A stretch of 64,000 nucleotides of DNA from Amblyornis subalaris (lineage: Eukaryota; Chordata; Aves; Passeriformes; Ptilonorhynchidae). The stretch's first letter is position 1, and every line of letters begins with the position of its first letter. Below, piece after piece: positions 1 to 12,700 of this stretch. The notes under the pieces were generated by a model that saw nothing but the letters and a program-made list of their open reading frames with translations, was not told where the DNA came from and searched no databases. A program made the position numbers and the translations under genes. The DNA is taken from the NCBI GenBank assembly GCA_018881555.1, contig JACAXG010000009.1:11865326-11929325 (forward strand), given 5' to 3'.

Positions 1-879
1 CTCTGGAGAGAAAGATGAAGCAGAGTTGCCTCACTGAAAACAGGCAGCATCTGGGGCCTTTCTTCCTCATTTCATTTCTTCTTATATAAAGAAGGAGGAC
101 CTGAATTTAGATGGCAGTCTCCTTGTTTCTTCTAAACCTTTTCTACTTTTCAATCTCCATTTCATTTCTCCTCCAAAAGTGGAAGTGTAGAACCTACCAT
201 ATGCCTCCTGGTAAAACCCACTAGGCAAATACCATTTCAGGATTTAGATTCTTCAGTCTCTGCTCTCTTGGGACTTGTAGCTGTGTCTCTCTCTTGTGAG
301 GCCAGTGCTCTCAGAGGGCCTGCAGTGCAACAGGCACATGGATATTACTCAAAAGGAAAAAATAAGTAGTGGTGGAAGATTTTATAGACATTCAATCCCT
401 ATGCACATCCACATCGTGCTGTGCCATGTTCTTCAGAGGATTGTTCATCCTTGAACTCAGGCTGAAAGGAATCTAATGTGCAGAAGGAATGCAGAGGAGT
501 CTTTAGAGATATTGCAAAAGCAAAAAACCATCTCACTCTCAAGTAGGTGCGTTGCAGGTGCACCCCCAGTGCAATGTTCATAATAATGTTGTAGCTTGGA
601 GGCATCTGCTAATTGTGGAGAAGTAAACAGTCTTGTACCACAAGGATTGCAGATGCAGTTTTATTCCAGTAAGTGTTAAATTATGTCAGTAATGCATTTT
701 TAAGCCTTTTGGACTGAGAGAAGTTAGTTACTACTTGTTAAAAGGCAGATAGTACAATTATAAGTAAGTATTTGTTAACAGGCCAATTGGCTTCAAAACT
801 AACCGGTCAAATGTGGACTTAGACTTTTTATTTCAATTTCATCTCATGCATGCATGATCTTGTCAGAGGGATTCACTCA
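1..879 (+). other. ANKS1B intron, nothing recognised
   Basis: AT-rich intronic sequence with no splice-bounded coding segment, RNA gene or repeat family I can name. Confidence 0.6.
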
Positions 880-1457
880 AGCTCCTCTTCCCCGGCTGGT
901 CGAGGGAGGTGATTGTCCCACTTTACTCTGCTCTGGTGCAGCCTCACCTTGAGTCCTGTGTGCAGTTCTGGGCACCACACTATAAGGATATAAAGCTATT
1001 AGAGAGTGTCCAAAGGAGGACCATGAGGATGTTGAAGGGCCTTGAGGAGAAGCTGTATGAGTAGCAGCTGAGGTCACTTGGCTTGTTCAGCCTTGAGAAG
1101 AGGAGACTGAGGNGAGACCTCATTGCAGTCTGCAGCTTTCTCATGAGAGGAAGAGAAGGGACAGACACTGATCTCTGGTGAACAGTGGCAGGACCCGAGG
1201 GAATGGCCTGAAGTTGTGTCAGGGGAGGTTTAGGTTGGATATTAGGAAAAGTGTCTTCTTCCAGAGAGTGGTTGTGCACTGAAACAGGCTCCCCAGGGAA
1301 GTGATCACAGCACCAAGCCTGGCAGAGTTCAAGAAGTGTTTGGACAATGCTCTCAGGCACATGGTGTGACTCTTGGGGATGGTGCTGTGCAGGGCCAGGA
1401 GTTGGATTCAATTATTCTTGTGGTTCCTTTCCAACTGAGATTTCTATGATTCTGTGA
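880..1457 (+). mobile_element. CR1 LINE 3' end
   Basis: Recognisable avian CR1 tail on the + strand: the block from ggtgcagcctcaccttgagt, the phrases ccaaaggaggaccatgagga and gttcagccttgagaagagga, and the terminus ttccaactgagatttctatg followed by attctgtga. The copy lies in an ANKS1B intron in the same orientation as the gene. It is 5' truncated, as most CR1 copies are. Reading frames here have no intact ORF. Confidence 0.9.
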
Positions 1458-4400
1458 ACTGTTTAATGAGGTTTCATAAGCCTTAAATAAATAGCAGACT
1501 TACGGGTATGATAGTAGGTGGTACCAATGCAAATGTGCAGTCTGGTTCCATTTAGAATTAGTAGTTGCTACCGGTTTGGGAAAAAGTTAAGATTTTTATA
1601 ATGAAATGGATTCCAGTACATAATTGAATAGGAAAATTGCCAGCCACAGTGTTCATATAGCTATTAAGAATCAATATAAGACTGAAGCTACACTGGCAAA
1701 AGTAAAAAGCCAAGATGAAGACTTAAGATTTTACAGGCTCATAAACTTTTACTTGGAATTTATGTATGTATGGGATTGTTAGTGACTTGTCATACTTTCA
1801 TAATGTTTTTTACTGTGTATTTGCATTGGCCACTGTATGAAAGTTGAGTAATCCAGTTATAAATGTATGTATAAGTACATTGAAGTGGTCACCATAGCAA
1901 AGTAGAAGTACCAGTGTATCCGATTTCCTCTTGGCAGGAAATAAATAAATGAGATGAAAGCATTTTCAGTGGGGTGCATTACACCATGTGCTCAGTATAT
2001 CAAGGGAATGTGTGAGCGTCTTACTTGGACACCATTCTGCCCATGTTTCTGAATTTCTCATTCGGCTGCTTTGTGTGTGTGTGCTCAGAGACGCCGTGGT
2101 TTGTACACTGCGGGAGCATTCAAAGGTGTCAAATTAGTGCTCTCAGTTCTGCACGGAACAAGGTATTGAAATACAATCCTGTCGTCAAAGGGTTAAAGGC
2201 CCTTCAGGGTTACAGGTTTTGTAGTTGCGTTTTAAAAATAAACCGCTAGTTTATATTACTTTATTAAAAGAACAGTCCTCTGCCTCTTAAGCCATTGTTA
2301 ATTACCTTGATTTATTAGGCACACTTGCAGGGTGGATCTCAAATTAGTTGGATTTTAGTTTATATTTGAAAGAAATGTCTAGCAGTTCTGCACAGTCTTT
2401 AATTCAAAATCAATATGCAAGTGGAAATGCTTTACCTACTTAAGACAATTTATCGTACTACTATAATATGAAAACGAGTTTAGACTCTGGATATGAGAGT
2501 GGTGGTTTTTTCAGTGAAACTAAAGAAAATCCATGAACAAGATGAGAAGAAAGCTTGCACTCCCTCACTTGCTCTCTCTGGCACCACTGCTCTTGCATCC
2601 CCTTATGACCTGTTTCAAAAGGAGGAATTGAGAGCAGCACGGTCCAAGCCGAGACAGGGTTTTGACACTGCCCTATATAATGGCAGTAGTGGGTTCAGAT
2701 GCAAACTCAGAAGAGTCTTAAATTCAGACCTTTATTGTAAAATCAATCGCTGTAGTAACCAGGCAGTTAAGCAAAAGATACCTTCTACGTCCTTCCACTG
2801 GACTGATTTCCATTGTGGGTGCTGAGGGGATGAAGCAGCTTCATTGCAGCAGCTGCATCAAAATACAGACAAGTCTGCTACTCCTGATATTCTGAAGAGA
2901 ACGATGCTCTGTGTCTTTTGAGGGGTTCGTGAAAGCAGCACGTCACATTAGATTTAGGATGGTGATGCTTTCTTCTACTTTCCTGTGTCTGCAGAAAAGC
3001 CTGTTTTATGGTTCTTGAATTATACATGGCCTGCTTTCACATAGTCACCTGCCTGTCTGGCAGCAAGGATTTCAGAGGTGAGACCAAAGCTCAGTCTCTC
3101 TAGCAGTGCAGACTGTGCAGCACAGAGACTCCTGGCTGCAGGAGCAGTGCACCCATGGAGACAGGGCATGCACATCTGTCCTGACGTAGGTGACCAGCCA
3201 ATCAGCAACAGGCACTGGCAAGGAGCCTGCAATAGGCTTGCTGTTCATCCAGGTGATTCTCCTAAAGAAGTGTATTGAAATAAAGAGCCAGTTACAGTCA
3301 CAAACAATGAAGTTCATAGGAACTAATGACCAGTTCCAGGCTAGTGAGCACTTGCCCAAAGACAGTGTCCTGTCACTGTGATTGCTTCTATGTGAGATGA
3401 AATCTAATCCTGCTNCTACGGTATGAACATGCCTTGGAGCATTAGACCATATGTCAGCATGCACATGACATCCAATGCCAGCCTTCAGCTGTGGCTCCTA
3501 TAGCTTTGGCTCAAGTCCATATGCTTCCCATAGAGACACCAGATGGACAAGAATATTTTGTCATCTCATTGTGTCCTCATGGAGTTAATATAGTGGCTAG
3601 AACCTAAGCCCAAAGAAAGGAAATACTGGCTCCTGTGTCCCACCTTCTTCCCAGATTCTGGGCACAGACATGGGCAGAGATGCCCACTTGGCCTGCACAG
3701 AGGTGTGAAATGTCTGACCAAGAAAGGTGTGGGACTTCATCTCAGCATCCTCGAATTCAGAGCCAGAGCACCTACAGTGCCTGAGCGAAAGGTATTCATA
3801 TTGTATCTCTGAATTCTCACGTTGCACATTCTGGCAGACAACTCCTTCATTAAAAAGAAAGGAACAGCGAGCAAATAGTATGAGCTCACCATGACAACTC
3901 AAAACTGTTGAAGCCTGAAAACTGCTTGGAAATAATAATTATGTGGTGGACTTCAGTTACTGTATAACTAAGAGTTGAGCTGGGGAATAGAGCTGTGTGT
4001 TTTTCTCAATGGCACTGTCATAATAACAAAGGATGTTATTCCACTGCCCAACTGTTTGTTTCAATGGGAAGTGAAGAATTATAACCCCGAATCATAATTC
4101 TACACTGGACTGCAGTCTTCCAAAACACCTTTGCATGAATCCTGGGGTTTGTATGGTTTGCAAGCTGATGAGGAACATCCCGTGCTCCTTACCAGCTGAG
4201 ACAGTTTGGCTTAATAAGTTACAAATGCCCATCAGTCTCTGATTCATTTCCTAATTTGCGAGCTGTAATTTAATAGCATCTTGATGAGCTATGTCACTCA
4301 GATACAGTCTTCTGGCAGTTTGTGACCTCAATTAGATACTATGGGTCAGGTCTGGTCTAGACAAACCTGGGTGAATGTGGAGCAGATGAAGATGATTAAA

Positions 4401-6664
4401 TTACAAACGACTGGTCTAGAGGAAAGAGGACTCCGAGGTAGCTGGTACAGGATGCTTCACCTTTATGGCAAATACCAGACAGTGGGAATTAGACTGAGTA
4501 GCTAAAATACATGAACTTAGTGCCTGTGTTTGTATAGCGTGTTGGAGAAAAGGAATTTTGCTGTTAAGGAGGCGAGGAAGGAGGTAATTACAATAATCAA
4601 AACAGGAAACACAGAGCTCTTGTGTGTAGCTGTCAGACTAGAATGAAAGGACAAAAGTTGGATGATTGCTGGCTTGCCACATGATTAAAGTGATATTCTC
4701 ATATTTGTGACTATTTTGTCTCATATGAGCATGTGTGGGGTTTATTACTTGTTATTCTGATAGAGGTACGTACTGCAGCTTCTGTACAGTCACTGTCATG
4801 CTTTCTGTGCATTGAAATTGAATTTTATGAAAAGGCTCATTTGAGATCTATTATAGTGACACACCCATTCGCACAGGTAGGTGCNTGCTCTGCTTTTGGC
4901 AGGGATATCATTTCTTTCTCCACTCAGTTCAGAGACCTGCAAATCGGATTAGTGTCTTTCTTCAGATTTTGTTAAAATTCTTCAGGATGTTTTACCATTT
5001 AAGCTTACATTTTTTAAAAGTGCCAAGCATTCTGGGTGAAAGAAGTTTTCTCCAGGATAAATTGGCACTTGATTGCAGTCTTAAGTCTCTTGTCATTTGA
5101 TATGGAGAGAGGCAACAGTCCTCTCTATTACACGGATGGGTGGGGCTCTCCTTGAAACTTTAATTAGAGGTTGTAGCCTTCATGGCACAGACCTTCATGC
5201 ATCTAATTGCAGAAGGTATCTGCATCTGTAGCTTTGAATTTTATGCTGACAAAACTGGAGTCTTGTTTGATTCTGGGAGGATTGAGAGCCAATAAGGAGA
5301 CTTGATTACAGGAGGGGTTTTTGGGGTGTTTTTTTGGGTTCGTTTTGTTTTGTTGTGGGGTTTTTTGTTTGTTTTAAGCTTTTGTTTGTTTTGTTTTCTA
5401 GTGTTAGCATCACCTATTTTTTCAAACTTATTTTTTTAGTTACAGTTTGTGTTTTCAAGCTTATGTCTCTGCTAGTTTGTTTGGGTTTTTTTAATAATAC
5501 AAAACCACTGCTGCTACTTTCGTTCAGTGCTCTAATGATCTTCCTATGTGCCAATTCTAGACTTTTCAGTGTGTTTATACTCTCCTTCTCTGTGCTGATG
5601 TTTCTTCATGTTTACCTGTAGCTCTCGAATTAATTTCCTCTCAAGAAAATATTTGATTGATCTCTGTGATTGTTCGCAGATAGACCCATAAATAAGCATT
5701 TTCTGTATGTTATCTACTTTATTTACCTGTAGTAGTTTTGTATAGAACAGTCTACTCCATTGTTGTCTTCCACCTTAAAAGAATTCAAATCAGTTATAAA
5801 CTATTATGCCATATTTGGGGTTTTTGTTGGGTTGGGTTTGGGGTTGTTCTAGTAAATTTAATCTGTAAACTAATCAACTTTTTTTTTCTGCAGAGAACTT
5901 AAATCTGCCCCAAGTATTTTCCCAGTCTGTTCAGCAAGAAATATCTTTGCTGTGTGCTTCACATTGAAGGCACACAGAAGTAGACTTGCATAAAAGAAAA
6001 AACAATCTTATAGGAAGGCATGAACTGTAGGTAGTTCCCTGGCACTGAGGGAATGCAGAATAAGCCTCTGTGCTAATTCATGTGTAAAGCAGCTTCCAGT
6101 AGCAGCTGCACGCGGAGTGCAGACAGTCAAGAGTGACAAGATACAACGCTGGGCTGACAGATTGACTGGCAGGCCTAGCGGGCTGCAGGGATACCTCATG
6201 TCACAAATACAACTGCAGAAAGGAAAAACAGGGAAATATTTCTAAATAACAACTAATTGCAGCAAAGAAATGGTACTACAAGAAGTACTGTGCTGTTGAT
6301 TCTTACAGCTGGGAAGGGCAGCAGAAGTGGAGGAAGGCAGCAATGGACGGGGAATATCACATAGATGTCCTAAACACACACATTTTGGGAAACACTGGTT
6401 GCATGACTGGTCTTTTTGTGCCTGGAAAAGTTACTTTATTCTCTTCCCATTGTGCTAGGAAAAAGGAGAGTTTTTCCCATCCTCACAAAAAACTTAAAGC
6501 TTTTTTTTAGTTTTGTGACTACAAGGCAGATATTTCAAAACCCAGAGCATAGTCAGCTGAAGAAAAAGTAAAATATTTATTTAACTTAGGTATTTAATCA
6601 GAAGAGAAGAGCACTGTTCTTGCAATGCAACACAACTCTAATAACATCTTCATTTTGATTTCAG
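1458..6664 (+). other. ANKS1B intron, no gene seen
   Basis: The intron continues up to the acceptor at 6664. Short open frames here look like chance: none has both splice sites and recognisable protein. The only distinct structures are the G/T-rich low-complexity tract at 5309-5398 and a G-run cluster at 5817-5844. Confidence 0.6.
5309..5398 (+). repeat. G/T-only low-complexity tract
   Basis: About 90 nt in which the + strand is almost only G and T, with runs such as ggggtgtttttttggg and repeated gttttgtttt. The strand asymmetry is strong. The C/A-rich equivalent appears at 49080-49130 and 31970-32030. Confidence 0.75.
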
Positions 6665-6751
6665 AAGTCTACAGAACAGATGAAGAAAGTACCAACCATT
6701 GTCCTGTCTGTCTCTTACAAGGGAGTCAAATTTATTGATGCAACAAATAAG
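6665..6751 (+). CDS. ANKS1B: ANKS1B coding exon, PTB beta strands
   Basis: The exon is 87 nt, exactly 29 codons, phase 0 at both ends. The acceptor is gatttcag and the donor is AAG|GTATGT. It encodes [20 protein letters not shown] followed by VKFIDATNK. This is the PTB strand pair after the first helix, where the hydrophobic VSYKGVKF pattern is typical of PTB domains. It is the first exon of the gene visible here, so the true gene start lies to the left. Confidence 0.95.
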
Positions 6752-9700
6752 GTATGTGCAATTATTCAATATTAGCTTTTATTTTGCACAGCTAGGCAAA
6801 ATAGTAATACCTGTGAGGCCCAGCCACAGAGGGGACAGATTTACACTTTGTGTTTTCCACTCCTTTTTTTTCTCCTCTTTTCTCCTAAATGGATGTAATG
6901 TCATTGTCATTCTCCAGAAACTCAGTCTGGATGACAAGCGAAGCAGCTTTAATGGCTGATTTGGAGAACACTGTGTCCAGCGTTCTGCTTATTAAATGCA
7001 AGTTTATCATGAAAGACATTTGGCAGGGAGCCTCTGTGGAATCCTTTACCATATTCTCCTCTATACAGTTCCTTAAATATGCAGAATATATATATAACTA
7101 CACACACACATATATATGTATTTGTTCATTAATAAAATTTGGGCAAATAAAAAAAAATGAAGAATAAAGATGCTGTTTTATCCAGGGCCAGCCATTTTAA
7201 GAATAAGAAACATGAGCCTTGAATGTCCTTTTAAAATACCAGAGCCTCTCTGTGAGCTGTTTTCTTGGTGCTAGCCATTTAACTACTTGAACTGCAGCAG
7301 CTTCTTAACAGTTGTTACTCCATATTTTTTTTTCATCTTCCTGTATGGCAATGCTCCTGTGCTTTGTTTCTTACATTTTAAAATACATCCAAAATCTTTA
7401 AAAAACCCCCAACTAACCAAAGCCACAAAAGCAGAAATTGAGAGATCAGAGAACTCAGTGATGGATAGAGCAATGGATTATTGCTTAGCCAACTAAAATG
7501 TACAAGCTCTGTAAACAGGAGTAAAGTAATGCATTAATTTCTCTTCTTTGGATGTCTAAAATGGCAAGAAAATACAATCCATACTGATGCTTTTATATGA
7601 ACAGAAAAGAAATTATCTTTTCTGTTATGTGACTGAAACTGACTAAGCAATATGAAAAATAAATCTGAAAACCCAGCTACCTGACCAGGTTAATAATGTA
7701 TATAATGGCTTTGTGTTGCTGAACGTTCAGACCACACAGTATGTCTAACCCAGTATCCGACAAATTGCCAAATCAATCAGTTTTTTAAAGGTGTTTAACT
7801 AGAACTGTGTTTTAAGTGAAGGATAGAAGCAGATTTGTGAACTTCTGCTAGAGTTTGGAGGCTATATTTAGAGTTAGAAGATGGCATAAAAGAAAAACTG
7901 AGGTGAAATTAGTGTTGTTTCAAGTCTGGCATGTTTGTCAGAGCAGAGGGGCCAGGGATTCCTGTCAGCTCCTTTTTTCTTCCATTGATTCAAAATTGAG
8001 CTTCTACAATCCTCATTCCCTTTGTTGTTCTCTGATGTGTAGGGCAGAAATCAGGACATTGTAATGCTATTAACTCTAACTTGGATAATGCTTCTTTCAG
8101 CTCTTGAATCTCCTCTGTAGCATAAAGGATGTAACTGCAATGTCCTTAGGTTTACAAAAAAAATCAGGAGAACAAAAGGAGCTTCTTGTGTCTCTTCGAA
8201 TAGTGCATAGAACCTTATGTAAGATGGAAACTTGAAATAAGTTTGGCAAATTGCATTAGATGACTCTAGATGAGTCCCACTGAAACCTAGTAGTGCAGTG
8301 GATGTATTTGATGGAGGTAAATAATGCCACAGTCCTGTGTTTTCTCTCAAGTGCTAAGAGTGCTTTCTCTCCAGTTCAAAATCTGCACTGCCTTTCCCTT
8401 CTGTAAAAACCAGGTAATAGCCTGCAACTGTCCCAGAAGCATTGTTATCATCCTTGTCCACAGTGTGCTGTTCTCAATCCCTTCAAGACCCAAAACAGAT
8501 TAGCACTAAGGTGAGATCCTGTTCAGACTTGTACTGCTTCCATATGAGCTCATAGTTGACGGCGCTGGGCACCACTTAGCAATAAGCGCATACTTTTTAA
8601 TGACAAACGTAGCTAGCAGTTCTGTGCTTGAACACTCAGCTCTCATGGCTGTTCATCCTTTTCCTTTATGCCACCAAGCTAAGAATTTGTATTCCCAGTC
8701 ATAGCAGGCAAAGTTTCAGGTGACGAAGGGGCCCTGACCTCATTCCACGACAGCTATTTCAGTGGCGCCTTGAAGCTTGGCATGACACCATTTCTTTTGC
8801 AAGTGAGGCCAGAAAGAAATTGCTGCTTAGGAAAAAGCGGACTCACAGAATTTTCTCGTGGCTCACAGCTCACCCTAACTTCTGGGTGATTTCTGCCAGA
8901 AGCAAGATTGGCTGGCATGAGGTAGGCAAGCAAAAGGAAGGCTGCTTAGCAAAAACCTGGTCTCTCCAAGGCATTTCCTTGGCAGAACCAGAACTGACTT
9001 TCAGCTTTTAGAGAAGCACCAGAGGTTTCTCTTGCCAAACTGAAAGACAATTTTTAGAACAACTGTACAGTGTCAGTCAATGCCTGAGGAGTGTACCCAG
9101 AACAGCAAGCTGGTTCATAGCCTTCTACTTCCTACAGAATAAGAGCATGGTCTACTGAAATAGTGACGGTAGGAAACAGTAAACACATGCACTGAAAAAT
9201 GTTTACTTTTGAAAGGAGATCACAGAGGATATCCTAGAGCAGCTAGGGAAAAACTCGATTTCACTACCAATTTCCATCCAGAAGATTTAGTTTAGGTATA
9301 CTTTATTTTATTCAAAACAGACTTGGTATATTTCTGAAATTCACCTGGTTTAAAATTAAAACATTAAAATAATCCCCATGAATTTTGACTCAAGTGCAAA
9401 TCCCTGTGTCAACCCCAGGTCACCTAGAAAAAGTTTCAGCATAGCAGAGCTGTTTTCACATATGCTGCATAAATTCAGGTGATTACATTGTGGCTCATGA
9501 TTTGGCATAAATACTTCACATATGATTTGAAGACCTTCCAAGCTTGAATTCTTTCTGCTTTCTAAACTACAAGGTTGCCAACACTATATCAATGACAGTG
9601 TATTAAGGCTCTGTCTGTGGATATCTAAATTGCTGGTTTGGGTCTAATTCCAATTCTCATCAAAATCTTTGAGGGTAAAAGTTATCAATTTGAGAACAAA

Positions 9701-12700
9701 GAAAATAAAATGCTTCAAGTAGCATAAAAAGCAAGCAATTGTTGAGCAAAGATTATGCATGTCATAAATTGGCATATATTGAAATATAAGTATCGGTTTT
9801 GTAATTTTTATGAATAATGCATTAAACAGAAATAATCAAGTATGTTGCAACAATTTAAGAGGATTATTTCTTTTCTTCAGTAAAAGTTTCCTTATCTCAG
9901 TTTTTCCATAATTTGAAATTTGGTATGCTTTTTAGAAAAAATCTTAGTAAGTCATGATTTCTTCAATTAGATATATTAATATGTCTTTTCGATAACTTGA
10001 CACCTACATGCGAGGGAGAAGGTTGCCACTTAGCAAATGAGAGAAGATATGGCAAAGCATCTAAAGTGATTTAATTGCATATATTGAAAAAAAAAAATTA
10101 AAAAAGGAGAGGGAGGAAAGGAGATGGGAAGGAAAAGAGGGGGGTGAGGGAAAACCAGAGATGCTCAGAGATTGTTTTAACTTGGACAGATGCCACCGAG
10201 GCAGCAGCAAGCGGTGGCTGTGTGAGGAACCGGGATACTACAGGTGTCACCTGTTCCATTGTGCTGTAGTGATGTTGTGCTGCAGCAGGATACATCACTG
10301 TGGGCTTTTGTGGAAATGCCAGAGCTACAGCCAGCAGGGCCACAATTCAGGAGAGCATATAAACTAACCCTAAGTAAATTCCTAGTCGATTAATCATTCT
10401 TCTCTTTAAACAAACCATTTGAAATGCGTGTGTTGCCGAAGCAAGGCCTAATCATAAGCCACTCTGCATTATCTTCTTCTCTGGCTTCATGGTTTCTTTG
10501 GCCTGAACGCAATAATTACATATCAGCGATTTATGTAGTGAATATTCATAATTTTTTCCAAAGCTTTAAGACAGCTTTTTTTTATTTCATTGGACAGACA
10601 TGCCCCACCTCTCTCTCAGTAGTGTGCTATAGCTTACATCGGCTGTTGCAAGTAGTGTGGCTCGGTGCATGAACCGTTTCATTTTCCTACATCTCTCTTA
10701 CAGGATGCTGTTGTCAGTAATTGGAGAGAAGTTGCCAGATCTTCCTGTAGTTATCGTTTTAGTAATCAGAAGCTTTTCAAGATCTCAGGGTTTCAATTAT
10801 AACTGATGTTTGATGGTTTTTCCTCTTGAAGAAGTGTAGCTAAAATTTGTCAAACAGCATGTGCAAAAACGTGGCTATTGAGCTTGCTAGGTTTCACCAG
10901 ATCCTGTCTGTCAGTAGACCGAAACAGTGTCCTATTTTGATCATTATACAAAAACCCAGCAACTTCATAAGATGCTCGTCTAGTGCTTTGAAACTGTATT
11001 TATAGCTGTGTGCCAGGAAAGATGTCTCTTTGTCAAAGGATACTGAATAAACTCCAAAGCACTAGTGGACTCATAGGGAACACTCTAGAACATAATGGTT
11101 TCCTACCAGATGACTGGCCATTGGAGAGGGTCAAATTTCCAAATACCTGTGTAAGATCAAACATGGGGTATATCAAATCTCTTCTTATTAAGATATTTCT
11201 GAAATACTTTGGTACAGTAGGTCAACATAAATGTGGCTCTAAACCCACACCTTTTACAGCTCTTTTAAATTTAATTCCTAAATTGATTGAAAATGTTTTT
11301 TTTAAACAGAATATTATTGCTGAACATGAAATCCGTAACATTTCCTGTGCTGCACAAGACCCTGAAGATCTTTCTACGTTTGCATACATCACTAAAGACT
11401 TGAAGACTAATCACCACTACTGCCATGTATTCACTGCGTTTGATGTGGTCAGTTTATAGAAGATACTTCATTTGATAGTTCTTTGCATTAGTAATAGTTA
11501 TTTAGTTCTGTTAAAACATTTTCAGGGTATATTAATAGTGAGTGATGGAAAATATCATTCATTTACCACACAAAAAGATTACTGTGGAATAGCAACAGGA
11601 CATTTCTGGAGAAGAACAAAGATTTTCTTTGGTATCTCATTTCCCATCTGAAATAACTCACCTCTGTCACCTCAGCTGTTGACTATAAACNTAGCGAGTC
11701 ACTTTTCATATGAGTCTTGACATGTAATTCTTAAAAGCTAAGCTATAGCATTCCAAAAAGTTTGTAACAAGCAGGTTTGGCCATCCATTCTGAAATCTCA
11801 ACACACACCAAATGATTGTCTTTATTTTGAAAATAGCAAATTAATTCTTATTTCCTTGTTCTACAAATCCTGCCTACATATCTCAAAATGTTACCTCAGC
11901 AAAAGTCCTTAAAGCTCCTGTTATGTTGGTGGAAAGTTGTTCCTATAGTTATGCTTTTCAGATAAGAATGCATAAACTATTATTGTTTCAAGAGATCATG
12001 ACCACATATCAATTAATCAGTCATGCAGTTTTCAGCTAAATTTGGTGAAGTAAGTAGTGGCTAAAGTTTTTATGACTAAGATTTATAGTCCAAAACTTTC
12101 AGGAATACTTGCCCTCTGAGTTGTGCGCAAGATAAATTTAAGGTTCTATTAAAACTTCAAAATTATTCAAGAAACAATATTTTAATGTAGCATAATGTGT
12201 ATGAATTCTTGAAATGTGCTTACATTAAAACAAATACGTTAAATCAAAAGAACACGGGTGCCTGAACTGCAGGTTTTTATTTGGGACTGGGGAAATAGTT
12301 AGCACTGCACAGCAGTAGTGTGTAGGAGAATTTAAATAACAAGATGTACGGGTAGGGTAGAGGAATTTTTGCATTTTGGTTGAGTGCTTTTGTTATTTAA
12401 ATTCTCTGCTGGCATTTTAGTATCCACAGGGAGTAGAGAGACTTCAAAACTGTGTTAAAAATAGACAATGATCAACAAGTTGTTACATTATATAGATTTT
12501 AGTGATATGTGAATCAACTGAAATTAGCCTGATTGAGTGAGGTTACTATTTCTCCTGCTCCATTTAAATTCTGCTTAATGGTTTTGAAGTACTGCAGTTT
12601 CATTTATAGGTTCAGTAATCAAGCACAAACATAGACTCAGGTATAGCAGATGAAATTCAGCTCCTTTCTTGGCAAGGGAAGAAAAGTGATCCAGGAATAA

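Larger units (their letters stand above)
6752..11309 (+). other. ANKS1B intron
   Basis: A 4.6-kb intron. It holds a short alternating TA/CA microsatellite at about 7086-7120 and a purine-rich tract at 10087-10154. AT-rich sequence at 9700-10000 with homeodomain-like TAAT cores could be conserved non-coding DNA, but I have no alignment to show it. Confidence 0.6.

Noticed and set aside
2493..2825. 110-codon + strand open frame inside the ANKS1B intron
   Set aside because: No splice sites at sensible positions and no match to ANKS1B or any known domain.
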